Positions 15,730 to 24,625 are shown, numbered from the stretch's first letter. The stretch: 31,139 bases of DNA from an uncultured Eubacteriales bacterium (GCA_900545935.1 URAP01000021.1:1-31139), one strand, 5' to 3'. Program-made: numbers and translations. The notes: generated from the sequence alone by a model not told the origin.

Positions 15730-17140
15730 TCGCGACGACGAGTACGAAAAGGATCAGGACGAGCTCGGCACGGACGGCGATTACCTCGAAGAGGATGAAA
15801 GTGACAGCTACGGCTATCGCGACGGGGACTCCGATGACGACGATTACGGTGCCGACATGGGTAGAGCGCTCGGCGATGCCTTTGAAGAGAGCGACTATAT
15901 GAATTCACTCGACAGCATCATAAATTACAGCGATATTGCAGAGGCCGCCGTCGGAAATGTCACATCGGGTAAGGCGGGACACGTCGCTTCCGCATCCGCC
16001 GATGCCGCAAAGACCGATGCGTCGGGTGCCGCAGCTGCCGTCACAGCCGACGGTGAAAAGAAGGATGCTATGCAGCTTATCATCGAGCGCGGCAAGGCAA
16101 AGGGCTCTATTACTCACGGCGAGATAATGGATTTGCTCGGTGAGGAGGAGTACGATCTCGAGCAAATAGACAAGCTGTATGAGACGCTCGAGGGACTCGG
16201 CATAGAGGTTACCGACTACATCAACTCACCCGACCTCGAGGAGATCGAGAACGAGGTCGAGAGATACGAGAGCGCAGAGGATATGGAAAAGATGCTCGCG
16301 CAGGAGGGACTCGCTATCGACGACCCGGTACGTATGTATCTCAAGGAGATAGGCAAGGTGCCGCTGCTCGATGCGGAGAAGGAACATAAGCTCGCCGAGC
16401 GTATGGCTCAGGGCGACACAAAGGCAAAGAGTGAGCTTGTTGAAGCTAATCTGCGCCTTGTCGTAAGTATCGCAAAGCGCTATGTCGGCAAGGGGATGTT
16501 TTTCCTCGACCTTATTCAGGAGGGTAACCTCGGTCTTATGAAGGCGGTCGACAAATTCGACTATCATAAGGGCTATAAATTCTCCACATACGCAACGTGG
16601 TGGATCAGACAGGCTATCACGCGTGCGATAGCCGATCAGGCGAGGACCATCCGTATCCCCGTCCACATGGTCGAGACGATACACAAGGTGTCGCGTCTCA
16701 ACCGCCAGTATCTCCAGGATCACGGCAGAGAGGCAACTCCCGAGGAGATCGCGGAGATGATGAATATCAATCCCGACAAGGTTCGTGAGATAATGAAGAT
16801 ATCGCTCGATCCGGTCTCGCTCGAGACGCCTATCGGTGAGGAGGAGGACAGCCATCTCGGCGACTTTATCGAGGATGTCGATTCACCCGCACCCGCAGAG
16901 GCAGCATCGTATACGCTGCTGCGCGAGCAGCTCAACGAGGTGCTGCATACGCTTACCCCGCGAGAGGAGCAGGTGCTCAAGCTCCGTTTCGGTCTTGACG
17001 ACGGCAGAACGAGAACGCTCGAGGAGGTCGGAAAGGTGTTCAACATCACCCGCGAGCGTATACGTCAGATAGAGGCTAAGGCATTGCGCAAGCTGCGTCA
17101 CCCGAGCCGTTCCAAGCGCCTCAAGGATTATCTGGATTAA
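15698..17140 (+). CDS. rpoD: Primary sigma factor RpoD/SigA with long acidic N-terminal extension
   Basis: A 480-residue housekeeping sigma factor. Region 1.1 starts about residue 124 (AMQLIIERGKAKGSI), region 1.2 is DDPVRMYLKEIGKVPLL, region 2 has NLRLVVSIAKRYVG and YATWWIRQAITRAI, region 3 KVSRLNRQYLQ, and region 4 the EEVGKVFNITRERIRQIEAK helix-turn-helix with LRHPSRSKRLKDYLD at the end. Before region 1.1 lie ~120 residues, first Asp/Glu/Tyr-rich (2-67), then Ala/Thr/Asp-rich (81-120). Bacillus SigA is ~371 residues, so this extension accounts for the extra length. Start is ATG 15698 after GGAGG at 8-9 nt. It matches the consensus promoters seen across the window. Confidence 0.96.
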   Translation: MKRDMTENEFDRDDEYEKDQDELGTDGDYLEEDESDSYGYRDGDSDDDDYGADMGRALGDAFEESDYMNSLDSIINYSDIAEAAVGNVTSGKAGHVASASADAAKTDASGAAAAVTADGEKKDAMQLIIERGKAKGSITHGEIMDLLGEEEYDLEQIDKLYETLEGLGIEVTDYINSPDLEEIENEVERYESAEDMEKMLAQEGLAIDDPVRMYLKEIGKVPLLDAEKEHKLAERMAQGDTKAKSELVEANLRLVVSIAKRYVGKGMFFLDLIQEGNLGLMKAVDKFDYHKGYKFSTYATWWIRQAITRAIADQARTIRIPVHMVETIHKVSRLNRQYLQDHGREATPEEIAEMMNINPDKVREIMKISLDPVSLETPIGEEEDSHLGDFIEDVDSPAPAEAASYTLLREQLNEVLHTLTPREEQVLKLRFGLDDGRTRTLEEVGKVFNITRERIRQIEAKALRKLRHPSRSKRLKDYLD

Positions 17141-17181
17141 AGGCGGCTGCAGACGGCATTCGGTGCCGATATGCCGCGGAC

Positions 17182-17218
17182 TGCGGAGACCTCTCGGGCG
17201 GTCTGAGAGGTCTCCGCA
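17182..17218 (+). terminator. Strong hairpin after rpoD
   Basis: A perfect 14-bp GC-rich stem (17182-17195 with 17205-17218) with a 9-nt loop, 41 nt after the rpoD stop. No T tract follows, so it may be a T-less terminator or a transcript-stabilising 3' hairpin. Confidence 0.55.
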
Positions 17219-17275
17219 TCATGCTTCGGCGGAAAAACTATTTGCCGAATAGGCGAGTAGTTAACAAAAATCATC

Positions 17276-17304
17276 TTGACATAAATATCGGCATGGTGTA
17301 AAAT
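17276..17304 (+). promoter_or_regulatory. Sigma-A promoter for the lipoprotein gene
   Basis: Perfect TTGACA (17276-17281), 17-nt spacer, TAAAAT (17299-17304). The leader is about 85 nt. Confidence 0.88.
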
Positions 17305-17394
17305 AGATGAAGATATTTTTATTTAGCACAGCGGAGCATGTCGGCGGAGTGAACGCTTTTGCTGCCCGCATGTCCGATTAGGAGGACTTTCCCC

Positions 17395-19278
17395 ATGAAA
17401 AAAAGAGTTATAAGCATGCTTCTCGGTATGCTCATGATCCTGTCGGTCGTACTTACCGGCTGCTCTTCAGGCGAGGACGGAGATAATATTATCGACGTTT
17501 CGCAGAGCAGAGCGAGCGCGATGACCATTACTCTCTACTCTATCGTAGAGGACGGTACGACCGAAAAAGCCAAGCAGGCTGTTCAGGATAAGCTGAACGA
17601 GATAACCGAGAATAAGTATAATACGCATGTTATTCTTAAGCTCTATACCGAGAGCGAGTATGACAATGTTATTGAAAAGCAGATAGCCACCATCAAGGCG
17701 GATATGGATCTTCAGGCAAAGCTGAAGGCTGCCTCCGATGTTGCTAAGAAGGCCGCACGTTCTGCCGGCTTTTCCATTGCTTCCGCCACCACTACCGAGG
17801 CGGCTGCACCCGAGACCGATGCAAACGGTGAGACCGCCGCTGAGACTACGGCTGAGTCAGGTGCGGCTGATGAGACAAAGATCAACGAGTACGGCATTGC
17901 CGATACTGTATATCCCGACGAGGAGGACGGTCAGCTCGACATCTTCCTTATCAACGACTATGCTACCTATAAGGATTATGTAAGTCAGGGCGTTCTTGCA
18001 GCGCTCGACGATCAGCTCACCTCTACCTCTAAGCAGCTCAGCGGATATATCTATCCGTCGCTTCTCTCGGCGGCCAAGGTCGGCGGTGTTACATATGCCA
18101 TTCCGAATAACCACGTTATCGGTAACTATACCTATATGCTCGTAAATAAGGCGGTTGCCTCCGGTCTCGGCTTTAATCAGCGCAGCTTCACCAGTGCGGC
18201 TTCGCTTTACGACACCGGATTTATTGAGAGAGCGGCTTCCGAAAACGGAATTCTTATGCTCAACGACCCCGTATGTACTCTTGATTACGCAACCGGCGAG
18301 GACGCGAGCGTTATCGGAACCCTTGTTCCTACGCCCATGCCTACGATTACCAATGCGACATTCCCCCCCGCGATTATTTATGGTATTCCCGAGTATAAGA
18401 GCGTTCTCTGCATGAAGAATACCTACAAGAACTCGATAAAATACGGCGATCTTAAGGACTATGCGGGTCAGAATGTTATCACCGCATTTGTCAAGGGCAC
18501 CGAGGCGGATGCAGCTAAGTATACCGACGACTATTATGTAGTCAAGGTAGCAGAGCCTACCGGCACCGCCGAGGAGGCATGCCAGGCAATGTACGCAGTC
18601 AGTGCGTATTCCGTATCGGTTCAGCGCAGCATGGAGGTAGTTAATCTTCTCACTACCGATACCGATGTTGTCAATCTGCTCGCATACGGCGTTGACGAGG
18701 TCAACTATGTATTCGACGAGGCAAACAGCATCATCAATCTTACCGATCTTAAGCCCGGCGACGAAAATTATTACCGAATGAATCCCGATTATGCAGGTAA
18801 CCAGTATAAGAGATATCCCTCCAGTGAGTCCGATGCGAGCGAGCTTGCTACCGCAGCCGATAACTGGGCTGCAGGCAAAGCGCAGAATCTCTCGACCATC
18901 GAGCTGCCCTATGCAAACTTTGTAGTAAATACCACTCTCGTTCCCGGATATGTTTCTCAGGACAATATGGACGATGAGGATGATGATGAGACTACGGAAG
19001 GTGAGACCACTACCGCAGCTGAGACGACCGAACCTCAGGTCGAGTTTATGGATGTCGCAAGCATGGTAACCGCACTGTGCCGTCTGTATGATGACTACAA
19101 TGCCAAGATCGAGAATTTTTCCGGTACTAATCCCGATACCGGAGCAGCTATGACTATCTCCGAGTATGTTGACTGGATCGCGGAAACCGTTGCGAATGAA
19201 AAGTGTGTTTCCGATGCACTCAATACCTCTAACTCCGCTTCTATAACGAACCAGTATCTCTCCTATATCGGAAATTGA
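17395..19278 (+). CDS. Secreted lipoprotein resembling a solute-binding protein
   Basis: A 627-residue protein with a lipoprotein signal: basic MKKR, a hydrophobic stretch and lipobox VLTGC with Cys23, so it should be anchored outside the membrane. After it come MTITLYSIVEDGTTEKAKQA and a bilobed-protein-like organisation similar to extracellular solute-binding proteins of ABC importers, including YKDYVSQGVLAALDD and YAIPNNHVIGNYTYMLVNK. Two Thr/Ala/Glu-rich linkers interrupt it (about residues 134-165 and 525-550). Start is ATG 17395 after AGGAGG. No permease or ATPase gene is adjacent, so it is an orphan or serves a transporter elsewhere. Third-position T appears more frequent than in its neighbours, as in highly expressed genes. 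The ligand is unknown; the family call is from general resemblance. Confidence 0.75.
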   Translation: MKKRVISMLLGMLMILSVVLTGCSSGEDGDNIIDVSQSRASAMTITLYSIVEDGTTEKAKQAVQDKLNEITENKYNTHVILKLYTESEYDNVIEKQIATIKADMDLQAKLKAASDVAKKAARSAGFSIASATTTEAAAPETDANGETAAETTAESGAADETKINEYGIADTVYPDEEDGQLDIFLINDYATYKDYVSQGVLAALDDQLTSTSKQLSGYIYPSLLSAAKVGGVTYAIPNNHVIGNYTYMLVNKAVASGLGFNQRSFTSAASLYDTGFIERAASENGILMLNDPVCTLDYATGEDASVIGTLVPTPMPTITNATFPPAIIYGIPEYKSVLCMKNTYKNSIKYGDLKDYAGQNVITAFVKGTEADAAKYTDDYYVVKVAEPTGTAEEACQAMYAVSAYSVSVQRSMEVVNLLTTDTDVVNLLAYGVDEVNYVFDEANSIINLTDLKPGDENYYRMNPDYAGNQYKRYPSSESDASELATAADNWAAGKAQNLSTIELPYANFVVNTTLVPGYVSQDNMDDEDDDETTEGETTTAAETTEPQVEFMDVASMVTALCRLYDDYNAKIENFSGTNPDTGAAMTISEYVDWIAETVANEKCVSDALNTSNSASITNQYLSYIGN

Positions 19279-19303
19279 CCGTTTGTTTAGAAACAATAGC
19301 TTC

Positions 19304-19340
19304 CCCCTGCTGTGCTTCGGCATGGCAGGGGATCTTTTTT
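19304..19340 (+). terminator. Terminator after the lipoprotein gene
   Basis: A 12-bp stem with two G-T pairs (19304-19315 with 19320-19331), TTCG tetraloop, followed by ATCTTTTTT. Confidence 0.9.
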
Positions 19341-19363
19341 ACTTATCAGGATACGATTATTCG

Positions 19364-19391
19364 CCGCAGTGCAGCTGCGGTATTTTTTTAT
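19364..19391 (+). terminator. Second, tandem terminator
   Basis: CCGCAG (19364-19369) pairs with CTGCGG (19375-19380) around a 5-nt loop, followed by TATTTTTTTAT. It backs up the first terminator, fitting a strongly expressed gene upstream. Confidence 0.7.
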
Positions 19392-19440
19392 TTCGCGAAA
19401 AAAATTCCGCTTCGGCAGCCGCAGCTTTATCTAAGCCCGA

Positions 19441-19603
19441 CTTGAGCAAGTAAGTATAACGCGACCGCTTTAGCGATTAGGTATAACACGACAGCTGAAT
19501 AAGAAGGTATAGTGTGGGGCAGCATGAATGATTAGATGGAGCGTTGCTGCTTGAATGGGTAGGAAATGCGCGGCAGCTTGAGCGATCAGGTATAGCGCGG
19601 CGG
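19441..19603. repeat. Degenerate 27-bp tandem repeat, six copies
   Basis: Six consecutive units of 27 bp (the third is 28) start at 19441, 19468, 19495, 19523, 19550 and 19577. Units follow roughly CTTGAGCGATTAGG then TATAGCGCGGCAG. Unit 6 is closest to this consensus; units 3 and 4 are the most diverged. Every frame has stops (for example TAG in unit 2, TAA in unit 1), so it is not coding. A partial seventh unit may begin at 19604. Confidence 0.75.
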
Positions 19604-19899
19604 CTGTGGTTCGCTCTGAAGCACGTAATATAATTACATGTCGAATGGATATTTGATGCAGCCTTTACATTATTGTGATATCGGATTTTTCACCGCGTAT
19701 CTATAATATGAAGCATCCGAAATTCAACAAAGCGAAAGAAGCTCGGATATAGTCCCCGACAGCAACCGTACGGTACAGTGCAGGTGTACGGCGGCATTGC
19801 CCGGGACGCGTAATTTATATAGGCAAATTCTCATTGCTCGGGAAATTTTCCCGAAAATCGGGGAATCCTATTTAGACAAACGGAAACGAGGTAATTATT
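19604..19899. other. Leader region of the polyphosphate operon with overlapping hairpins
   Basis: No gene is seen. A TATAAT at 19702-19707 has no good -35 at standard spacing. Just before the operon, CGGGAAA (19839-19845) and TTTCCCG (19847-19853) form a near-perfect palindrome around T19846, and its right arm can instead pair as CCCG (19850-19853) with CGGG (19859-19862). This could be an operator or two competing RNA hairpins. Confidence 0.4.
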
Positions 19900-20154
19900 A
19901 TGACTTACAGAACAATTGTTATTGATTATTCACCGAAAGCAAAGAAAATGGCTGCGGCTATCGAGAAAATCACAAACGAGCGCGCTAAGGAAGGATGGGA
20001 GCCGATAACATTTTCGGTGACTAACTCTGCAAAGGCTATCATGCTGTTCCGCGTGCCGGAGTATGTTCGACATGACATTCCCGATGATGCAGAAATAGAC
20101 TCGGACGGCATTTCGCATGAGGGGACCGCCGATGCCGTCGGTGAAGTGGAATGA
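19900..20154 (+). CDS. Small DUF4177-like protein
   Basis: An 84-residue protein. It opens with a beta strand (YRTIVIDYSP), then a helix, then EGWEPITFSVTNSAKAIMLFR, which resembles the short DUF4177 fold (a helix ending in GWE, then paired strands). The tail is acidic. Start is ATG 19900 after GAGGT. Its stop overlaps the ppx start by 4 nt (ATGA), so it is translationally coupled to the polyphosphate genes and may act with them. The function of this family is not known; the DUF4177 link is a resemblance, not a proven match. Confidence 0.7.
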   Translation: MTYRTIVIDYSPKAKKMAAAIEKITNERAKEGWEPITFSVTNSAKAIMLFRVPEYVRHDIPDDAEIDSDGISHEGTADAVGEVE

Positions 20155-21074
20155 AGCAGGCGGTTATCGACATCGGCTCAAACTCTATCCGGCTGACGCT
20201 TTATGAAACGGAGAATCGGGATTTCAAGATTCTATTCCGGGAGAAGATAATGGCGGGGCTTGCCGGCTATGTGGAGGACGGTAAGCTCAGCGCGGAGGGG
20301 ATAGAGTGCGCCTGCACGGGGCTGTTGACCTTTCGCGGAGTTTTGCAGACGCTGGATATCGAGCATGTCAGCGTTTTTGCCACGGCATCTCTCCGTAATA
20401 TCTCAAATACGGAACAGGCGCTGTCTCTCATCCGCGCCGCCACCGGCTATTCGGTTCAGGTCGTCTCGGGCGAGGAAGAGGCGCTGCTCGGCTATGCCGG
20501 CGCTATGCGTGAGCTGCATTTGACCGGCGGTGTGTTTCTTGATATAGGGGGCGCAAGCACCGAGATAGTTACGTTTGATAAGGGGGAGCCGATGAGCTTT
20601 ACCAGCTTTCCTGTCGGTTCGCTGAGTCTATACCGCCGCTGCGTCAAAAAGATACTGCCCGGAGAGGGCTCGCTTAGACGGCTGCGGCGGGAAATCGCGG
20701 ATGCTATCGGGGCAGACTGCGGCGTGCCGAATGTTTCTCCTCTGCTTGTCGGTGTCGGAGGTACGGCGCGTGCGGTGCTGCGCATGTCGCAGTATTATTA
20801 TAAGTTATCCGATGAGTGTCACAGCATGACCGCAGAGCAGCTTGACGGATTGTATAGGCTTCTTTGCAGCGGAAAGAAAGAGGCAAGTGATCTTATCCTG
20901 CGGCTCGAGCCGGAGCGCATCCACACAATCGTGCCGGGAACACTTATTTTGCGGCATGTATTTCATCTGTTCGGGGCGGAACAGCTTGTTGTAGGCAAAT
21001 ACGGTGTTCGGGAAGGCTATCTATGTCAAAGAATACTCAAAAACAATATCGGTACACTCAAAACCGTGAACTGA
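20151..21074 (+). CDS. ppx: Exopolyphosphatase, Ppx/GppA family
   Basis: A 307-residue sugar-kinase/actin-fold phosphatase that removes phosphate from polyphosphate ends or the 5' phosphate of pppGpp. Visible are the phosphate-binding loop DIGSNSIRL near the N-terminus, SGEEEALLGYAGA with the catalytic glutamate region, and the second phosphate loop DIGGASTEIV, followed by FPVGSLSL. It lacks the C-terminal HD-like domain of long Ppx proteins and ends at the length of the short, two-subdomain forms. It overlaps the preceding gene by 4 nt and ppk by 52 nt. Pairing with ppk favours polyphosphate as substrate, but activity on pppGpp is not excluded. Confidence 0.93.
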   Translation: MKQAVIDIGSNSIRLTLYETENRDFKILFREKIMAGLAGYVEDGKLSAEGIECACTGLLTFRGVLQTLDIEHVSVFATASLRNISNTEQALSLIRAATGYSVQVVSGEEEALLGYAGAMRELHLTGGVFLDIGGASTEIVTFDKGEPMSFTSFPVGSLSLYRRCVKKILPGEGSLRRLRREIADAIGADCGVPNVSPLLVGVGGTARAVLRMSQYYYKLSDECHSMTAEQLDGLYRLLCSGKKEASDLILRLEPERIHTIVPGTLILRHVFHLFGAEQLVVGKYGVREGYLCQRILKNNIGTLKTVN

Positions 21075-23158
21075 GCTGGCTGCGCTTCAACCGACGCGTG
21101 CTCGAGGAGGCGGCAGATCCGAGGGTCCCTATACTGGAGCGGTTGAAATTTGTCGCGATCTTTACCGGAAATCTCGATGAGTTTTTCATGGTGCGTGTCG
21201 GAAGCCTTTTTGATCTTGCCCGCATGGTGCCCGATGATACGGATAACAAGACCGGTTGGACGCCCGATGGACAGCTGCAGCATGTTTACCGCGCAATTCC
21301 CGGCTTGCTCGCCATGAAGCAGCAGATATATACAGCGGTCATGGCGGAGCTTGAGCGCAGCGGCGTGCGTGATATTTTGCCCGAAAAGTCGGGGACGGAT
21401 GATATGAAGCGGATAAACCGCTTCTTTAAATCGGAGCTCCTGCCGATTTTGTCTCCGATACTTATCGGTCCGAATCACCCGGTCCCGCATCTGGTGAATA
21501 AGCATCTCTACGCTGCGGCACTGCTCGAAAGCAAGAAGGGGCATAAGGCTGTCGGTATCGTTCCGGTGCCGGACAATGCACCGCTGTATCTGCTTCTTTC
21601 GGATAAGAAACGCTTCGTACGTACCGAGAATATACTGCTGCACAGACTTCCGGTATTGTTTGATGCGTATGAGGTCAGGGAGAGCTGCATTCTGACGGTA
21701 ACGCGAAATGCGGATATCAGCTTCGACGACGAAAAGTTTGAGGATAACGAAGAGGATTTTCGCCGTCAGATGAAAAAGCTGCTGAAAAAGCGCGATCATC
21801 TGGCTGTCGTGCGGCTGGAGCTTAGCGCATCGGTGTCCGCGGAATTTCAAAAAATGCTGTCGTCACTCATTCGTGTGGAGCGCTATCAGATATTTACCGA
21901 CAACTGCCCGCTCAATATGCATTATGTGTTCGGGCTTACCGATGAGCTGCCGAGGGAGCTTTCCGCGTGTCGGCTGTATCCTGCCTACCGCCCGCGCTTT
22001 GCGGAGGATTTGGACCGGAGCCGTCCGATGATCTCACAGATACAGCAGAGAGATCGTATGCTGTTTTATCCGTATGATTCGGTGGAGCCGTTTTTGCAGC
22101 TGCTCAGCGAAGCCGCAGATGATCCGCAGGTGCTTTCGGTCAAGATAACGATCTATCGGCTCGCTTCCTCCTCGAAAATTGCTCAGGCGCTCTGCCGCGC
22201 GGCAGAAAACGGCAAGGAGGTGCTCGTGCTTATGGAGCTGCGTGCCCGCTTTGACGAGGAGAATAACTTGGCATGGTCTAAAATGCTTGAGGAATCGGGC
22301 TGTCAGGTCATTTTCGGTACGGAGGGCTTCAAATGCCACAGCAAAATATGCCTTATCACGCTGCGCAGTCATAATAAGACCGCCTATATAACTCAGGTAG
22401 GCACCGGTAACTACAACGAAAAGACCAATGCTATGTATACCGATCTCAGCCTCATGACGGCAGATACCGCCGTCGGCGAGGACGCTGCGGCATTTTTCCG
22501 AAATATGCCGGTAAATAAGCTGGACGGAGACTATAAACGGCTCTGTGTCTCTCCGTTGGGTATAAAGTCGATGCTGATGCAGAATATCGACCGGCAGATC
22601 TTGCTCGGTAAGGACGGATATATATGTATAAAAGCAAATTCGGTTACTGAGCGTGATATCATTGATAAGCTGTCTGAGGCTTCCTGCGCCGGAGTTGAGG
22701 TGCAGCTTATTATTCGCGGGATATGCTGTATTTTGCCCGGGGTCGCCGGCAAAACGGAGAATATACATGTTACAAGCGTGGTGGGACGTTTTTTGGAGCA
22801 TGCGCGTATTTATCGCTTCGGTCGCGGCGATGATGCCGAGTTCTATATATCATCTGCCGATCTTATGACGCGTAATCTCAATCGGCGCGTGGAGATCGCC
22901 TGCCCGATACGCGATGCTCGCCTGCGAGAGCTGCTTGAATGGATATCGGATTCTCAGCTCCGTGACACGGCTAAGGCATGCATAATGCTGCCGGACGGCA
23001 GCTATTGCCGAAAGCAAAGCACCGTGCAGTTCGATTCGCAGGAGTATTTTATGCAGCATTCTCCGCATATTCCGCCCGTCCCGTCTAAAGGCGCGGGTAA
23101 TACGATGCGGCGACTGAAGGAATGGGCAGCCTCGTTTCTTAAATCTCATAAAATATAG
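21023..23158 (+). CDS. ppk1: Polyphosphate kinase 1
   Basis: A 711-residue Ppk1 that makes polyphosphate reversibly from ATP through a phosphohistidine. The N-terminal domain opens with NRELSWLRFNRRVLEEA and NLDEFFMVRVGS. In the catalytic domains, His439 of CHSKICL is the expected autophosphorylated residue (H435 in E. coli), GTGNYNEKTN follows, and His593 in FLEHARIYRF matches the second catalytic histidine (H592 in E. coli). The last ~40 residues are basic. Start is ATG 21023 inside the end of ppx, after GGAAGG. With ppx it forms a complete polyphosphate turnover module. Confidence 0.96.
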   Translation: MSKNTQKQYRYTQNRELSWLRFNRRVLEEAADPRVPILERLKFVAIFTGNLDEFFMVRVGSLFDLARMVPDDTDNKTGWTPDGQLQHVYRAIPGLLAMKQQIYTAVMAELERSGVRDILPEKSGTDDMKRINRFFKSELLPILSPILIGPNHPVPHLVNKHLYAAALLESKKGHKAVGIVPVPDNAPLYLLLSDKKRFVRTENILLHRLPVLFDAYEVRESCILTVTRNADISFDDEKFEDNEEDFRRQMKKLLKKRDHLAVVRLELSASVSAEFQKMLSSLIRVERYQIFTDNCPLNMHYVFGLTDELPRELSACRLYPAYRPRFAEDLDRSRPMISQIQQRDRMLFYPYDSVEPFLQLLSEAADDPQVLSVKITIYRLASSSKIAQALCRAAENGKEVLVLMELRARFDEENNLAWSKMLEESGCQVIFGTEGFKCHSKICLITLRSHNKTAYITQVGTGNYNEKTNAMYTDLSLMTADTAVGEDAAAFFRNMPVNKLDGDYKRLCVSPLGIKSMLMQNIDRQILLGKDGYICIKANSVTERDIIDKLSEASCAGVEVQLIIRGICCILPGVAGKTENIHVTSVVGRFLEHARIYRFGRGDDAEFYISSADLMTRNLNRRVEIACPIRDARLRELLEWISDSQLRDTAKACIMLPDGSYCRKQSTVQFDSQEYFMQHSPHIPPVPSKGAGNTMRRLKEWAASFLKSHKI

Positions 23159-23295
23159 GGGTGCTATGTGCCCCATTACAGCGCTGATGCGCAGGCGCGT
23201 CGGACACCGACAGACGTAATGCCGAAAGGCAGCTGCGCTGCGTGGCGATCACATCTTGATAATATAAGATTCGGCTCATTACTGCGGAAAAGTAA

Positions 23296-23346
23296 AAAGA
23301 CCTGCATGCCTCGGAAATATCGGATATCCGGGGCATGCAAGTCTTT
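23296..23346 (-). terminator. Terminator between convergent ppk1 and ychF
   Basis: A 19-bp stem with two imperfect pairs (23296-23314 with 23328-23346). On the minus strand the stem runs into TCTTTTTACTTTT, a good T tract for ychF. It may also stop ppk1 transcripts. Confidence 0.8.
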
Positions 23347-23392
23347 GCGTTAAATATGATCGGCGGCACTGCTTTGCCTTTATTATCGAAAA

Positions 23393-24487
23393 TCAAACAT
23401 TGAAGCGGAAGAGGGTCACATCTCCGTCCTGCATAACATAGTCCTTGCCCTCGCTGCGGACAAGTCCCTTTTCCTTTGCAACGGTCATGCTGCCGCACTC
23501 CATCAGCTTATCAAAGGCGATTATCTCGGCGCGGATAAAGCCGCGCTCGAAGTCGGAGTGTATCTTGCCCGCCGCCTGCGGTGCGCGCGTACCGCGGGTA
23601 ATGGTCCATGCGCGGACCTCCTGCGGACCGGCAGTGAGAAAGCTGATAAGACCGAGCAGCGAATAGCTTGCCTTAATGAGGCGGTCAAGACCGCTCTCCG
23701 CAAGCCCGAGATCCTCGAGGAACACCGCCTTTTCGTCAGGCTCAAGCACGGCAATCTCCGCCTCTATCTGTGCGCAGATGGGGAGTATTCCCGCACCCTC
23801 CTCGGCAGCTCGCTCAGCGAGCTTTACATATCCTGCATTTCCGGACATATCGCTGCCTATCTCATCCTCTGAGATGTTGGCGACGTATATGACGGGCTTC
23901 ATAGTCAGCAGCGGAACGGTGAGCATTATCTCAGACTCTTCCTCAGTATATTCGAGCGATCTTGCGGTCTTGCCCTCGTTGAGAGCCTCGGTGACGCGCT
24001 CAAGCAGCAGCGCCTCGCGCTCGAGCGACTTGTCGCCCTTCATCATCTTGCGTGCATGAGCTATTCTGCGCTCGAGCACCTCGATATCCGAATAGATAAG
24101 CTCCATATTTATGGTGTCGAGGTCACGAATAGGATCGACCGAGCCGTCGACGTGAATAATATCGGTGCTCTCAAAGCAGCGTACAACATGAACAATGGCA
24201 TCGACCTCGCGGATGTGGGAGAGAAACTTGTTTCCCAGACCCTCACCCTTGGATGCGCCCTTGACAAGCCCTGCGATGTCGACAAATTCGACAACGGCGG
24301 GAGTGTACTTTTCCGGGTGATACATCTCTGCGAGACGGTCGAGGCGCGAGTCGGGTACGGCGACCACGCCGACATTCGGCTCTATGGTGCAGAATGGGTA
24401 ATTTGCGCTCTCCGCTCCTGCGTTCGTTATTGCGTTAAATAGGGTGCTTTTGCCGACGTTTGGCAGACCTACGATACCGAGTTTCAT
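23393..24487 (-). CDS. ychF: Redox-regulated ATPase YchF (Obg family)
   Basis: A 364-residue YchF/Ola1-type P-loop protein, a cytoplasmic ribosome-associated NTPase that prefers ATP. Walker A is GLPNVGKST (residues 7-15), followed by NYPFCTIEPN (switch I region) and DIAGLVKGASKGEGLGN (G3). The G4 position reads ANISED rather than NKxD, as expected for the ATP-specific branch. The C-terminal TGS domain (SFLTAGPQEVRAW to the end) is complete. Start is ATG 24487 after AGAAAGG. It has its own promoter and terminator and is monocistronic. Confidence 0.96.
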   Translation of the reverse strand: MKLGIVGLPNVGKSTLFNAITNAGAESANYPFCTIEPNVGVVAVPDSRLDRLAEMYHPEKYTPAVVEFVDIAGLVKGASKGEGLGNKFLSHIREVDAIVHVVRCFESTDIIHVDGSVDPIRDLDTINMELIYSDIEVLERRIAHARKMMKGDKSLEREALLLERVTEALNEGKTARSLEYTEEESEIMLTVPLLTMKPVIYVANISEDEIGSDMSGNAGYVKLAERAAEEGAGILPICAQIEAEIAVLEPDEKAVFLEDLGLAESGLDRLIKASYSLLGLISFLTAGPQEVRAWTITRGTRAPQAAGKIHSDFERGFIRAEIIAFDKLMECGSMTVAKEKGLVRSEGKDYVMQDGDVTLFRFNV

Positions 24488-24562
24488 ATATTATACCTTT
24501 CTGTACATGCTTCGCGCGGAGTACGATATGTCGCGCGGCGGTTTTCTGTTAATATCTATATA

Positions 24563-24591
24563 ATTATAATACATTTGCACGAAATAATCAA
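24563..24591 (-). promoter_or_regulatory. Sigma-A promoter for ychF
   Basis: On the minus strand: TTGATT (24591-24586), 17-nt spacer, TATAAT (24568-24563). Confidence 0.82.
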
Positions 24592-24625
24592 GTGATATTT
24601 GAGGGTATGTATGCGTAACATACGA

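Noticed and set aside
17857..19323. A 488-residue minus-strand ORF opposite the lipoprotein gene
   Set aside because: It is an antisense shadow; the + strand frame has promoter, ribosome binding site, signal peptide and terminators.
19441..19603. CRISPR array from the 27-bp repeats
   Set aside because: The units are directly adjacent with no spacers and are degenerate, so it is a tandem repeat.
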